Source: CAZBMJ01 sp964493205 (GTDB lineage: Bacteria; Myxococcota; UBA727; JABDBI01). Taken from it: 64,000 nucleotides of DNA. A program made the position numbers and the translations under genes. The stretch spans positions 139,337-203,336 of the forward strand of contig CAZBMJ010000001.1 of NCBI GenBank assembly GCA_964493205.1, read 5' to 3'. Below are positions 33,934 to 41,969 of this stretch, one piece after another. Each line of letters opens with the position of its first letter. Position 1 is the stretch's first letter. Under the pieces are notes generated by a model. The model was given only the letters and a program-made list of their open reading frames with translations, ran no database searches and had not been told where the DNA came from.

Positions 33934-36621
33934 ATGAAATTTTTGTATGGATTTTTATCTGTTTATTTATCTTTAGTGTTATTTTCTCATATAACCTTAG
34001 CTTCTGAACCTGGTTTTATACATAAATCCTATTGGGAAATGGACGAAAAAGCACTTAAAGTTTATGCCAAAGAAATCATTAAAACTATCAGCCCCTATTT
34101 AGTTGAAGAATCTTGGCTGGATAGGTCAAAAAAACAGATTTTTCTTAATAGGGAGTATATTAAAGTGCGGCAAATACCTGAATTTGGTCGCGTTTTGCCC
34201 AATATTTTTCTACGTCAAGTGCTGGTAAGTTTGCAAGAAAAAAACAAGGCCGTGCCGAGAATTTTTATCCTCCCAAAAAAAGATACCAATATTGTATTTG
34301 AGTTTCTCTTGCCACATAGTCAAATGCATTGTGATGCAAGCCACAATTGTATCCAAGTGTTAAGCGATAGTTTTGAAATTTTTCAAGAATATATTGAGGG
34401 AGAAGGGGATGTGGGAGATAAATCGTTCCTTTCCTTTGGGCATTTCGATTTTAATGCCAGGCAAATAATTACCAACAAAGCAGATCATAAAAAATATCTT
34501 ATAGATACCAAGGAAGGGAAAAACTTTTTTTTACCACAATTGTCTAGTGCTAAGGACTCATTTTGGGCCTATTGGCTATTTAAGATGGGAAGGCCGCTTC
34601 CGCAAGAGGCAAATTCTTTTCAAGAATGGCAAAATAAACAACGAGCGCTCATGATTAAAAGCTCAGCAAATAATTTTGGAAAAGGAACAAAATCAATACA
34701 GATAGATTTAGGGCAGTTCAATAAAATCGATATGAATAATATAAATTCTATAGATTATACTAAGATAATTTTTAACGATGATAAAGAAAACGAAAGATAT
34801 TTTACCAACCCAAAAGATAACCTAGCTCGCTATCTCTTTCTTGGCCGTCTAGATCTTCTTGAAAAATTGCTAAATGAGCATATGGATTTATCACTAGATA
34901 AGATAGCAATTCCTGTTATAGATGGCACAGCTGTCTATGAACTAAATCCCGTGCAGTTTTCGTTGCAAAGCAAAACATTTTCAATAAAGGAAAAACAGAG
35001 CTTACTAAAATATTTTTCTAAAGAAAAAGAATATTTTGCAGATGATTCTGCCCAGGGTGATATAAACAAATGGCCGTTGTATCTTGCTTTAAAAACTGGC
35101 AATGAAAAAATATTTTCTCATGTTGTTACACAGGGCGGTGATATTAATAACAAGGTAGGTGCACAAAGTATTTTGCATCGCAGTCTCATTGAGCTAGCTA
35201 GTAACAAGGTAGAAAATGAGTTATTTGGTATCACTAAAAAAATTCTCGCGAGCAGCAATCAAAACACAATCGAAAAAGTTTTACTAGAACTGCTGCGAAC
35301 CGACAACTCAAGTGCATTTTATCAAGTAAATAAGGAAACAAAGATAGAGCTTGCCAATATGCTCTTGGATAAAATGAACTATATAAATGAGCCCTTAATT
35401 AAAGAAATATTTAGCTTTGGCGATCGATCGATTATCGAAAGGATTCTTAAAAGCGATTTTGATTATGAGGCTATGTTGATGACTACCATGAGGCTCATAA
35501 AAGATCCACGTCATAACTATATCAGGGTAACACTAGGTGATAGATCGCCCATTGATTACTATTGGTACGAGTTAGTTAAAAAAATTCTCGAGATTAAGCA
35601 GAAGACCCAAAAAGCTGAAAGAGCCATCGATAGTGCGATCGCTCATGCACTCGCCAATGGAAAAGTGCGAATTCTGTGTGAGCTTTTAAAACACGTCCCT
35701 AAGGATGCGCCGCAAATGATGAAGCAGCTTCATGAAATCAAAATAAGTACTTATACCAAAGATAGCCTCTTGGAGGCTGCTATCACCTCAAATTGTCCGT
35801 TGTTGGTGGAACTTTTGGCGGTGAATAATATACCTGTAAAAATTACGCATATTAGAGAAGCAGTTAGTAGGTATGGCGGCAGTGATGTAATCGATGCATT
35901 GATTAAAAGTACCAATATCAATCTTCTAAGTGCTCTTGATGAAGCGATGGATTACGGCAATTCTTTTGCAGCAGATAAATTACTGCGCGCGATTCATAAT
36001 AAAGGCAGTGTGCCTAGTTCTGAAAATTATCAAAAAATCTTTCAATCGAAATTCGAAGAGTTAAAAAATTTAGCACGACAACTTGCTATGACAAAAGAAT
36101 CATTGGGGCACTTCACGCCAATGAAAGAGTGGGAGATAGATAAAATAGTAGAAAAAGGTGATCTTAAGACCCTCACTTACTTGATCGACCATGATATTAA
36201 CTTGGGTTATGTGCTTATTAAGACTGTAAAACACATAATTTTCGCAAAAGATAAGCACGTAAGGATTGGCAATGAGTGGTATGAATTGCTTGATAAGCTC
36301 AGCAAAAAAGATTTACCAGCAGAGGCTTTGGATCAGGTACTGGCTTCCGCGCTTATAAATTCCAACATGGTGATAGTAAATTTTTTTATCAACCAGCTAC
36401 CGAAAGAAAATCAGCGAATCAGGGCAGTAATTAAAGAAAACATCAAGAGCATATATTCGAAAGACAGTTACTTTGAGCAGGCTTTGTCAACTGGAAGCAT
36501 AGAACTAGTCAAGCTATATCTTGAAGAAGGCATGCCCGTAAAACGAGAGCATCTAAGGGCAATACCATCTAGTTCAAAATATGCTGAAGAACTTACAGCG
36601 CTTTTACTCGCTCGGCTGTGA
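33934..36621 (+). CDS. Large exported repeat protein with kinase-like N-terminal motif and ankyrin-like helical repeats
   Basis: An 895-aa protein with signal peptide (cleavage near TLASEP). The N-terminal third contains HFDFNARQIITN followed by KKYLIDTKEG, reminiscent of a kinase catalytic loop HxDxxxxN and metal-binding DxE/K strand, though Gln replaces the Asn. From ~300 on, helical pairs of ankyrin-like type recur (ARYLFLGRLDLLEKLL, LYLALKTGNEKIFSHVV, IAHALANGKVRILCELL). Two ~125-residue blocks near the C-terminus are related: both contain WYEL, a helical pair, a KS/KIS-xY-(S/T)KDS segment, and PVKxxHxRA. Higher G+C and the bracketing by recombinase 3' ends suggest acquired DNA. Function unknown. 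Confidence 0.75.
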   Translation: MKFLYGFLSVYLSLVLFSHITLASEPGFIHKSYWEMDEKALKVYAKEIIKTISPYLVEESWLDRSKKQIFLNREYIKVRQIPEFGRVLPNIFLRQVLVSLQEKNKAVPRIFILPKKDTNIVFEFLLPHSQMHCDASHNCIQVLSDSFEIFQEYIEGEGDVGDKSFLSFGHFDFNARQIITNKADHKKYLIDTKEGKNFFLPQLSSAKDSFWAYWLFKMGRPLPQEANSFQEWQNKQRALMIKSSANNFGKGTKSIQIDLGQFNKIDMNNINSIDYTKIIFNDDKENERYFTNPKDNLARYLFLGRLDLLEKLLNEHMDLSLDKIAIPVIDGTAVYELNPVQFSLQSKTFSIKEKQSLLKYFSKEKEYFADDSAQGDINKWPLYLALKTGNEKIFSHVVTQGGDINNKVGAQSILHRSLIELASNKVENELFGITKKILASSNQNTIEKVLLELLRTDNSSAFYQVNKETKIELANMLLDKMNYINEPLIKEIFSFGDRSIIERILKSDFDYEAMLMTTMRLIKDPRHNYIRVTLGDRSPIDYYWYELVKKILEIKQKTQKAERAIDSAIAHALANGKVRILCELLKHVPKDAPQMMKQLHEIKISTYTKDSLLEAAITSNCPLLVELLAVNNIPVKITHIREAVSRYGGSDVIDALIKSTNINLLSALDEAMDYGNSFAADKLLRAIHNKGSVPSSENYQKIFQSKFEELKNLARQLAMTKESLGHFTPMKEWEIDKIVEKGDLKTLTYLIDHDINLGYVLIKTVKHIIFAKDKHVRIGNEWYELLDKLSKKDLPAEALDQVLASALINSNMVIVNFFINQLPKENQRIRAVIKENIKSIYSKDSYFEQALSTGSIELVKLYLEEGMPVKREHLRAIPSSSKYAEELTALLLARL

Positions 36622-36631
36622 ATGCCTCACT

Positions 36632-36692
36632 TTTGATGATGATCGCCATAAAGATATGGAAAAACTAAAAATTTTTTAACTCAAATTATTTT
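36632..36692 (+). repeat. Direct repeat B: orphan recombinase 3' end
   Basis: Sequence encoding FDDDRHKDMEKLKIF and a stop, then 13 bp, matching 33804-33864. Three of the four differences lie in the coding part and all are synonymous (CGA/CGC, GAC/GAT, AAG/AAA). It has no upstream recombinase sequence; it begins about 10 bp after the stop codon of the 895-aa gene. A further similar stretch, AAATTTAGTATA, follows both copies. Confidence 0.88.
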
Positions 36693-36747
36693 ATACGAAA
36701 TATTAGCTAATATTGTTATGTAAATTTAGTATACATGGAGAACGGTT

Positions 36748-37098
36748 ATGAAATTAAATAACATATTATTTTTATTGTTTTTATCTTTAGTATTGCATGC
36801 TGAAAAAAGCGATAAGTTAGATGCTGTAAAAACTAATATACAGGCTAGAATATTAACTAAAAAAATAGAGAATAATAATATTGATGATAAATTTGTTTCT
36901 TTATTAAGTAATATATCAGAAAATGCTAAGTTATTAAAATATAATGTTATTAAAAACTTAGGTAAGTCTTTAAAAAGAATCATGGAAAAAGCTGAGCAAA
37001 ATAATCAAGAACTTTATGATAAGTTATTAGAGCCTTATATGGTTCTTGAATATAATTTTGAAGGGCGAAATTGGAAAACAGGCCTTAATGGTTTTTAA
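36748..37098 (+). CDS. Small secreted protein (unknown function)
   Basis: A 116-aa protein with signal peptide (MKLNNILFLLFLSLVLHAEK) and a GGAGA ribosome site 7 nt upstream. The mature chain is helical and charged, ending with YNFEGRNWKTGLNGF. No family recognised. It follows the orphan recombinase end and converges with the VWA gene. Confidence 0.65.
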   Translation: MKLNNILFLLFLSLVLHAEKSDKLDAVKTNIQARILTKKIENNNIDDKFVSLLSNISENAKLLKYNVIKNLGKSLKRIMEKAEQNNQELYDKLLEPYMVLEYNFEGRNWKTGLNGF

Positions 37099-37137
37099 CA
37101 CTAAAGCCTTTTGCTAAATAATTAGGAAATTTTAAAA

Positions 37138-38739
37138 TTATTGTGGAACTTTTTGCATTAACCCTAATAACTCTTGTTCAATACCATTATTTTCTTCCAT
37201 AAAACTTATAAGTTCGTTCTGCAAATCTTGTAGATTAATATTTGTTGCATGCGGACTTTTTCGCAAAATTTCAGCAAAGCTGGCAACTACTAAAGCAAGT
37301 CTGAAATCTCTTGATGAATTTATGGCTGAATCAAAAATATTTGCAGTATCAAAATTTTCTTCAATTTCACTAATTTGATCATTGTTTTTTGGATCCTTAA
37401 AACGTAGTCGCACTTTGGCAAAGTTATTTAGTTCGATGATATCTTTCATTTTAACTTCATAAAGTGCGGTGATACGATGTCCAGCACCAAGTTCGCCTGC
37501 ATCAACGTCATCATTTCTAAAATCATTGTCGCTTATATCACGATTTTCATAACCTAATAATCGATACTCAGAAACTTGTTCAGGATCGAATTCGACTTGA
37601 ATCTTTAGATCCTTAGCAATTACCTCTAAAACTCCAGTGACTTCAGCTTGAAACACTCGTTTTGCTTCAGTAATAGAATCTACGTAATAGTAATTTCCAT
37701 TTCCATTATTTGCTAGCTGCTCCATCATGTCATCGCGATAATTACCTAAACCAAATCCTACAGTGGTTAAATAAATGCCATTTTTGACTTCTTCTTTAAT
37801 CGTTGACAATATTTCTTCATGGGACGTTAGGCCTACGTTGGTATCACCATCTGATAATATTATTACTCTGCTATTAACATCATTTTCCTTCATTCCCTGT
37901 AGGGCTTGTTCATAGGCAAGCTTGATACCATCACCCATTGCTGTAGACCCTGATGCATTGAGGCCATAAATTGCATCGATAATAGTACTTCTTTCTTTAA
38001 TTGGTGTTGATGGAAGTACAACTTCTGTGTTGCTTGCATAAGTAACTATAGCAATTCGATCCGTTTCTTCTAAGGAATTAACTAAAACTTCCATGGCTTG
38101 TTGCGCAAGCTCAAGGCGTCCTGTCCCTTCCATAGAACCTGAAACATCTACTAAAAATACTAGATTTGCTGGTTTCCTATCTTCTAAGTTAAGTGTTTTT
38201 CCTAAAATCCCAATTCGTAAAATTTTATTTTCATTGTTAAAAGGTGAAACCCCAAGTTCCATATTCACTTTAAAAGCTTCTCCATCTTGGGGCTCTTTGT
38301 AGTTATATGGAAAATAATTTATAAACTCCTCAACACGAATATCTTTAGGGTCTGGATTTCCTTCATTGTTAATGGTCGCTCGAGCAAGAGCATAGCTGCC
38401 AGTGTCCACATCAGCAGCAAAAGTAGATAAGTTATCCGTACCTGAACTAACCCAGCCGTTTGGAGCGACTATGGGGGAAGAAGATGGAGCAGGAAAATCT
38501 TCATAGCTAGTAGCACCACGACCGGCTGTAAGATTTGGTGAAGACACAGGAACAGATGCAATTGCATCTGCAGCTGCAACAGGCGGAGCAGAGTTCTTGC
38601 CCGAAGAATTTGCTTTTGATTGGGAAGAGGTATCTAAATATTCACTTGTTTTTGCTGGTGAACTTGTTTGCTCACTGCAGTTGGTGAAAAATAAAACCAG
38701 TGCTGTGCTAAAAAGTAAAGCTTTCAATAACTTCATCAT
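37138..38739 (-). CDS. VWA-domain lipoprotein (YfbK-like)
   Basis: A 533-aa protein with lipobox LFFTNC and AGGA upstream of the ATG. A Ser/Pro/Ala-rich linker (~25-95) leads into a conserved N-terminal segment with TFAADVDTGSYALARATIN, a von Willebrand A domain (~190-370) with an intact MIDAS DVSGS plus the Thr (GSTAMGDG) and Asp (LSDGDTN) ligands, and the DUF3520-type C-terminal domain to the end (ELGAGHRITALYE). These lipoproteins are widespread in Gram-negatives; function is not established but metal-dependent protein binding at the envelope is expected. Confidence 0.9.
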   Translation of the reverse strand: MMKLLKALLFSTALVLFFTNCSEQTSSPAKTSEYLDTSSQSKANSSGKNSAPPVAAADAIASVPVSSPNLTAGRGATSYEDFPAPSSSPIVAPNGWVSSGTDNLSTFAADVDTGSYALARATINNEGNPDPKDIRVEEFINYFPYNYKEPQDGEAFKVNMELGVSPFNNENKILRIGILGKTLNLEDRKPANLVFLVDVSGSMEGTGRLELAQQAMEVLVNSLEETDRIAIVTYASNTEVVLPSTPIKERSTIIDAIYGLNASGSTAMGDGIKLAYEQALQGMKENDVNSRVIILSDGDTNVGLTSHEEILSTIKEEVKNGIYLTTVGFGLGNYRDDMMEQLANNGNGNYYYVDSITEAKRVFQAEVTGVLEVIAKDLKIQVEFDPEQVSEYRLLGYENRDISDNDFRNDDVDAGELGAGHRITALYEVKMKDIIELNNFAKVRLRFKDPKNNDQISEIEENFDTANIFDSAINSSRDFRLALVVASFAEILRKSPHATNINLQDLQNELISFMEENNGIEQELLGLMQKVPQ

Positions 38740-38812
38740 ATTTATATCCTAAAGAAAAAGTACTTGATAATATTATATATTTTTTATAAAAAAATAAAAT
38801 TTCTACCCCCTG

Positions 38813-38847
38813 TTGACACCTCTTAATACTGTGCCACTATAGTAGCA
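38813..38847 (+). promoter_or_regulatory. Promoter and palindromic operator of the TrpR-like/ABC operon
   Basis: A consensus -35 TTGACA (38813-38818) is followed by a -10-like CTATAG/TATAGT around 38837-38843. Overlapping it is a 16-bp palindrome with one mismatched pair, TGCCACTATAGTAGCA (38832-38847), whose last base is the A of the ATG. A regulator bound here would block polymerase, fitting autorepression by the first gene. The transcript would have little or no leader. Confidence 0.6.
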
Positions 38848-39134
38848 TGAAAAATCATGATAAAAATATAAGTTTAGCTAAAGCTTTTTTGCTTTGTAAA
38901 AGCGAACAAGATGTAGAAAACTTTTTGTTAGATTTGTGTACACCTTCAGAAATTAAAGACTTAAAAGAGCGTTGGCTGGTTTGTCAAACTCTTTATTATG
39001 AAGAGTTGTCTTATAGGCAAATACATCAAAAATTAGGAGTCAGTCTTACTACTATTGGTAGGGTAGCGAGATTTTTGAAGGATGAAAAAAATTTTGGTTA
39101 TAAAAATATATTTAATAAGTTAGGAGAGAATTAA
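38847..39134 (+). CDS. TrpR/YerC-family DNA-binding regulator
   Basis: A 95-aa protein with the TrpR fold pattern: an LLDLCTPSEIKDLKERW segment followed by the HTH ELSYRQIHQKLGVSLTTIGRVARF. It is of the YerC/YecD branch rather than enterobacterial TrpR. The gene for an ABC importer substrate-binding protein starts 1 bp after its stop, so it probably controls that uptake system. Chlamydial and other minimal genomes also use TrpR relatives for amino-acid supply, which makes an aromatic amino acid a reasonable co-repressor; this is inference. Confidence 0.85.
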   Translation: MKNHDKNISLAKAFLLCKSEQDVENFLLDLCTPSEIKDLKERWLVCQTLYYEELSYRQIHQKLGVSLTTIGRVARFLKDEKNFGYKNIFNKLGEN

Positions 39135-39135
39135 C

Positions 39136-40119
39136 ATGAAAATTAAAATGGCTGTTTTGGTAGTGCTACTCTTGAGTGCATTACTGTTTTATAAAATTAA
39201 TAAGCAAGATAATAATAATTTAAAAAAAGTTTTTGTAAGTAAAATAGTAGATCACGAAGCTTTGAACGAAACTTTTAGAGGGCTCGTTGATTCATTGGCA
39301 GAACAAGGATTTATTCAAGGTCAAAATCTAGATTTAAGAATGGAATCTGCTCAGGGAAATGCCACGCTTGCCACTCAAATAGCTGCTAAGTTTATCAATC
39401 AATCTCCAGCAGTAGTAGTTGGCATTGGAACAGTAAGTGCCCAAAGTTTAGCAAAAGATGCTTTGGCTAATAAAACTAAGCTCGTGTTTAGTTCTATCAC
39501 TGACCCACTAGCTGCCAATTTAACAGATGAGGATAATTTAAAACCTAATATTACTGGTGTATCTAATTTTGTTGAGCTCGCTCCTCAAATACAACTATTT
39601 AAACAAATAAAACCTAGTATAAAACGCCTTGGTATTATTTATAATCCTGGAGAGTCAAATTCTGTGAGTTTAGTTAATAAGCTTTCAAATATTTGCTTAG
39701 AATCTGATATTTTTTTAGTTAAGCAGTCTGTAGCTAATAGTTCTCAGCTTTATCAGGCAGCTGTTAAATTATCACTTGATGTAGACGCTATTTTTATTAG
39801 TAATGATAATACTGCCCTAAGCGGTTTACAAAGCATTATTAAAGCTGCGAATTTGCAAAAAATTCCAGTTTTTGTAAGTGATACTGATGCTGTTAAATTA
39901 GGTGCTCTTGCAGCCTTAGGTCCCAACCAATATGAAATTGGCGTACAAACAGGAAGTATAATTGCAAATATTTTAAATGGTAAAGATATGAGAAAAATGC
40001 CTATAGAGTATCCAAAAAATACAGAGTTATTTATCAATCTTGATACCGCTAAAATTTTGGGTATTGAAATTTTACCAGAGTTAATAACAAAGGCTAAAAA
40101 AATAATTAAAAGCGAGTAA
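39136..40119 (+). CDS. ABC transporter substrate-binding protein (TrpX-like, PF04392 type)
   Basis: A 327-aa protein with an N-terminal hydrophobic signal/anchor (~5-20) and an AGGAGAGA ribosome site. Residues ~30-325 follow the two-lobed ABC_sub_bind pattern: FRGLVDSLAEQGFIQGQNL, FSSITDPLAANL, ITGVSNFVELAPQIQLFKQI, and ALGPNQYEIGVQTG. Relatives in TrpXYZ systems bind tryptophan or tyrosine. Under control of the preceding TrpR-like gene. Confidence 0.87.
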   Translation: MKIKMAVLVVLLLSALLFYKINKQDNNNLKKVFVSKIVDHEALNETFRGLVDSLAEQGFIQGQNLDLRMESAQGNATLATQIAAKFINQSPAVVVGIGTVSAQSLAKDALANKTKLVFSSITDPLAANLTDEDNLKPNITGVSNFVELAPQIQLFKQIKPSIKRLGIIYNPGESNSVSLVNKLSNICLESDIFLVKQSVANSSQLYQAAVKLSLDVDAIFISNDNTALSGLQSIIKAANLQKIPVFVSDTDAVKLGALAALGPNQYEIGVQTGSIIANILNGKDMRKMPIEYPKNTELFINLDTAKILGIEILPELITKAKKIIKSE

Positions 40120-40121
40120 TC

Positions 40122-40973
40122 ATGAGTTTTATTGAGTTAAATATAAGCTTAGAAATGGCTCTTATTTACGCCTTTGTATCTTTAGGCCTTTTAATAAGTT
40201 TTAGAATAATCGATTTTTCAGATTTAACCTGTGATGGTAGCTTTGTGTTGGGTTCTTGTGTTTGTAGTGTTTTGATTACGAATAATATTAATCCTTATGT
40301 AAGTAGTATAGCAGCTTTTTTGGCTGCAGCTTTGGCTGGATTAATAACTGGGCTAATCAACATAAAATTTAAAATAACCGATATTTTATCAGGTATTTTA
40401 GTGGCCTTTATGCTTTATTCGCTTAATCTTAAAGTTATGGGAGGAATGCCCAATATTTCTTTGCTTAATAAAACTACTATTTTTGATAACCACAATGCGT
40501 TGGTATTATTACTGTTATTTTTTATTGTAGTATTTTTATTATTGTTATGGCTACTAAATAGCGATATTGGTTTAGCTTTAAGAGCTGTGGGTCAAAATAA
40601 ACGACTAGCCAAAAATATGGGTGTGGTTGTGAGTAATATGGTTATCTTAGGCTTGGCCTTGTCAAATGGTTTGATTGGTTTATCTGGTGCATTATTTAGT
40701 CAGCATCAAGGATTTAGTGACATTTCTCAAGGCGTTGGTACTATTATTATTGGCTTTGCAGGCTTAGTTATCGGTGAGAAATTATTTAATATTCATTCTG
40801 CTTTTGCTTTACTATTATGTGCTTTGTTGGGCTCGATTATTTATAGATTAGTGATTGGCCTTGCTTTGCATACGGATTTTTTAGGCATAGAAACCCAAGA
40901 CCTAAATTTGATTACAGGTATTTTGGTAATTATTTTTATGAGCTTGCCTAAACTTGGAAAAAAATCATGCTAA
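40122..40973 (+). CDS. ABC transporter permease (TrpY-like)
   Basis: A 283-aa protein with eight or so transmembrane segments, of the branched-chain permease superfamily: LISFRIIDFSDLTCDGSFVLG, GLITGLINIKFKITDILSGI and GLALRAVGQNKRLAKNMGV, the last being the coupling-helix region. It starts 2 bp after the binding-protein gene and overlaps the ATPase gene by 7 nt. Confidence 0.88.
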   Translation: MSFIELNISLEMALIYAFVSLGLLISFRIIDFSDLTCDGSFVLGSCVCSVLITNNINPYVSSIAAFLAAALAGLITGLINIKFKITDILSGILVAFMLYSLNLKVMGGMPNISLLNKTTIFDNHNALVLLLLFFIVVFLLLLWLLNSDIGLALRAVGQNKRLAKNMGVVVSNMVILGLALSNGLIGLSGALFSQHQGFSDISQGVGTIIIGFAGLVIGEKLFNIHSAFALLLCALLGSIIYRLVIGLALHTDFLGIETQDLNLITGILVIIFMSLPKLGKKSC

Positions 40974-41716
40974 AAATAACTAATTTAGAATTTAGTGTTT
41001 TAAAAAATACTAAGCTTGAAAAAAAGATTTTAAATGGCTTAGATTTAACTGCTAAAACTGGTGAATTTTTAGTGATAATAGGTGGCAATGGCGCTGGTAA
41101 ATCGACACTTTTTAATGTTTTATCTGGATTTTGTTTTTCTGATAGTGGCAGTATTTCTTTAGATGCTAACGATATTACTACTCTTGAGCAAAACAAAAGA
41201 AGTAAATTAGTATCTATAGTAATGCAAGATCCTAAAGTTTCTAGCATGGAAAATATGACTATTCTAGAAAACATGGCATTAGCTTTTTGTCGTAGCAAAA
41301 AAAGGTCTTTACGGCCATTTAATAATAGTAATCGTAGAGAATTATTTAAACAAAATCTTTCACAGCTTAATATGGGTTTAGAAAATCGCCTTGATGAACT
41401 TGTAAGCAACCTATCAGGCGGTCAGAGGCAAGCATTAAGTTTGTGTATGGCTTTATTAGGAGAAGCCAAATTACTACTACTTGACGAAATCTGTGCCGCT
41501 CTTGATCCAAATATGTCAGAATTAGTTATGAACTTAGCCTATAGTATCGCTAAAAAGAAAAACCTAAGCACCATCATGATTACTCATAATATGGAACATG
41601 CTTTACGATTTGCTGATAGATTATTAGTTTTAAGCGCTGGAAAGGTTACAAAAGAATTTTCAAAGCAAGAACTTGTGCATATTAAACCGCAAGATCTTAG
41701 TTTGTGCATTTCTTAA
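40967..41716 (+). CDS. ABC transporter ATP-binding protein (TrpZ-like)
   Basis: A 249-aa ATPase: Walker A GGNGAGKST, Q-loop VMQDP, signature NLSGGQRQAL, Walker B LLLLDEIC, switch His in ITHNM. It is the energising subunit of the preceding permease. An AT-rich hairpin lies 38 bp downstream of the stop, before kdpF. Confidence 0.92.
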   Translation: MLKITNLEFSVLKNTKLEKKILNGLDLTAKTGEFLVIIGGNGAGKSTLFNVLSGFCFSDSGSISLDANDITTLEQNKRSKLVSIVMQDPKVSSMENMTILENMALAFCRSKKRSLRPFNNSNRRELFKQNLSQLNMGLENRLDELVSNLSGGQRQALSLCMALLGEAKLLLLDEICAALDPNMSELVMNLAYSIAKKKNLSTIMITHNMEHALRFADRLLVLSAGKVTKEFSKQELVHIKPQDLSLCIS

Positions 41717-41753
41717 AATATTATTAGCAAATAAAAACCAATATTTAAGTGTT

Positions 41754-41779
41754 AGAAGTTTAAGAATATTTAAACTTTT
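41754..41779 (+). terminator. Weak AT-rich terminator after the ABC operon
   Basis: AAGTTTAA (41756-41763) pairs perfectly with TTAAACTT (41770-41777) across a 6-nt loop, extended by an A-T and a G-T pair, but followed by only a few T residues. It may end the ABC transcript before kdpF. Stability is low. Confidence 0.35.
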
Positions 41780-41879
41780 AAGGGACTATCTTGTTATTCT
41801 ACATCTTTTTAGCAACTATTTTTTTTATTTTAAGCCTCTACTTAATAAAGTTTTTTGAATTTTTAAGAGGTAAAAGATA

Positions 41880-41969
41880 ATGGTTCTATTACATATTATA
41901 GGCGCTGTTATTGCTTTTGCTTTATTAATTTATTTAGTAATCGCTTTATTAAAACCAGAGATTTTTTGA
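41880..41969 (+). CDS. kdpF: KdpF, small subunit of the K+-transporting ATPase (29 aa)
   Basis: A 29-codon frame encoding MVLLHIIGAVIAFALLIYLV then IALLKPEIF. This is one transmembrane helix with the conserved ...LLKPE(R/I)F end. AGAGGT lies 7 nt upstream. Its TGA overlaps the kdpA ATG (TGATG). KdpF stabilises the KdpFABC complex. Confidence 0.88.
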   Translation: MVLLHIIGAVIAFALLIYLVIALLKPEIF

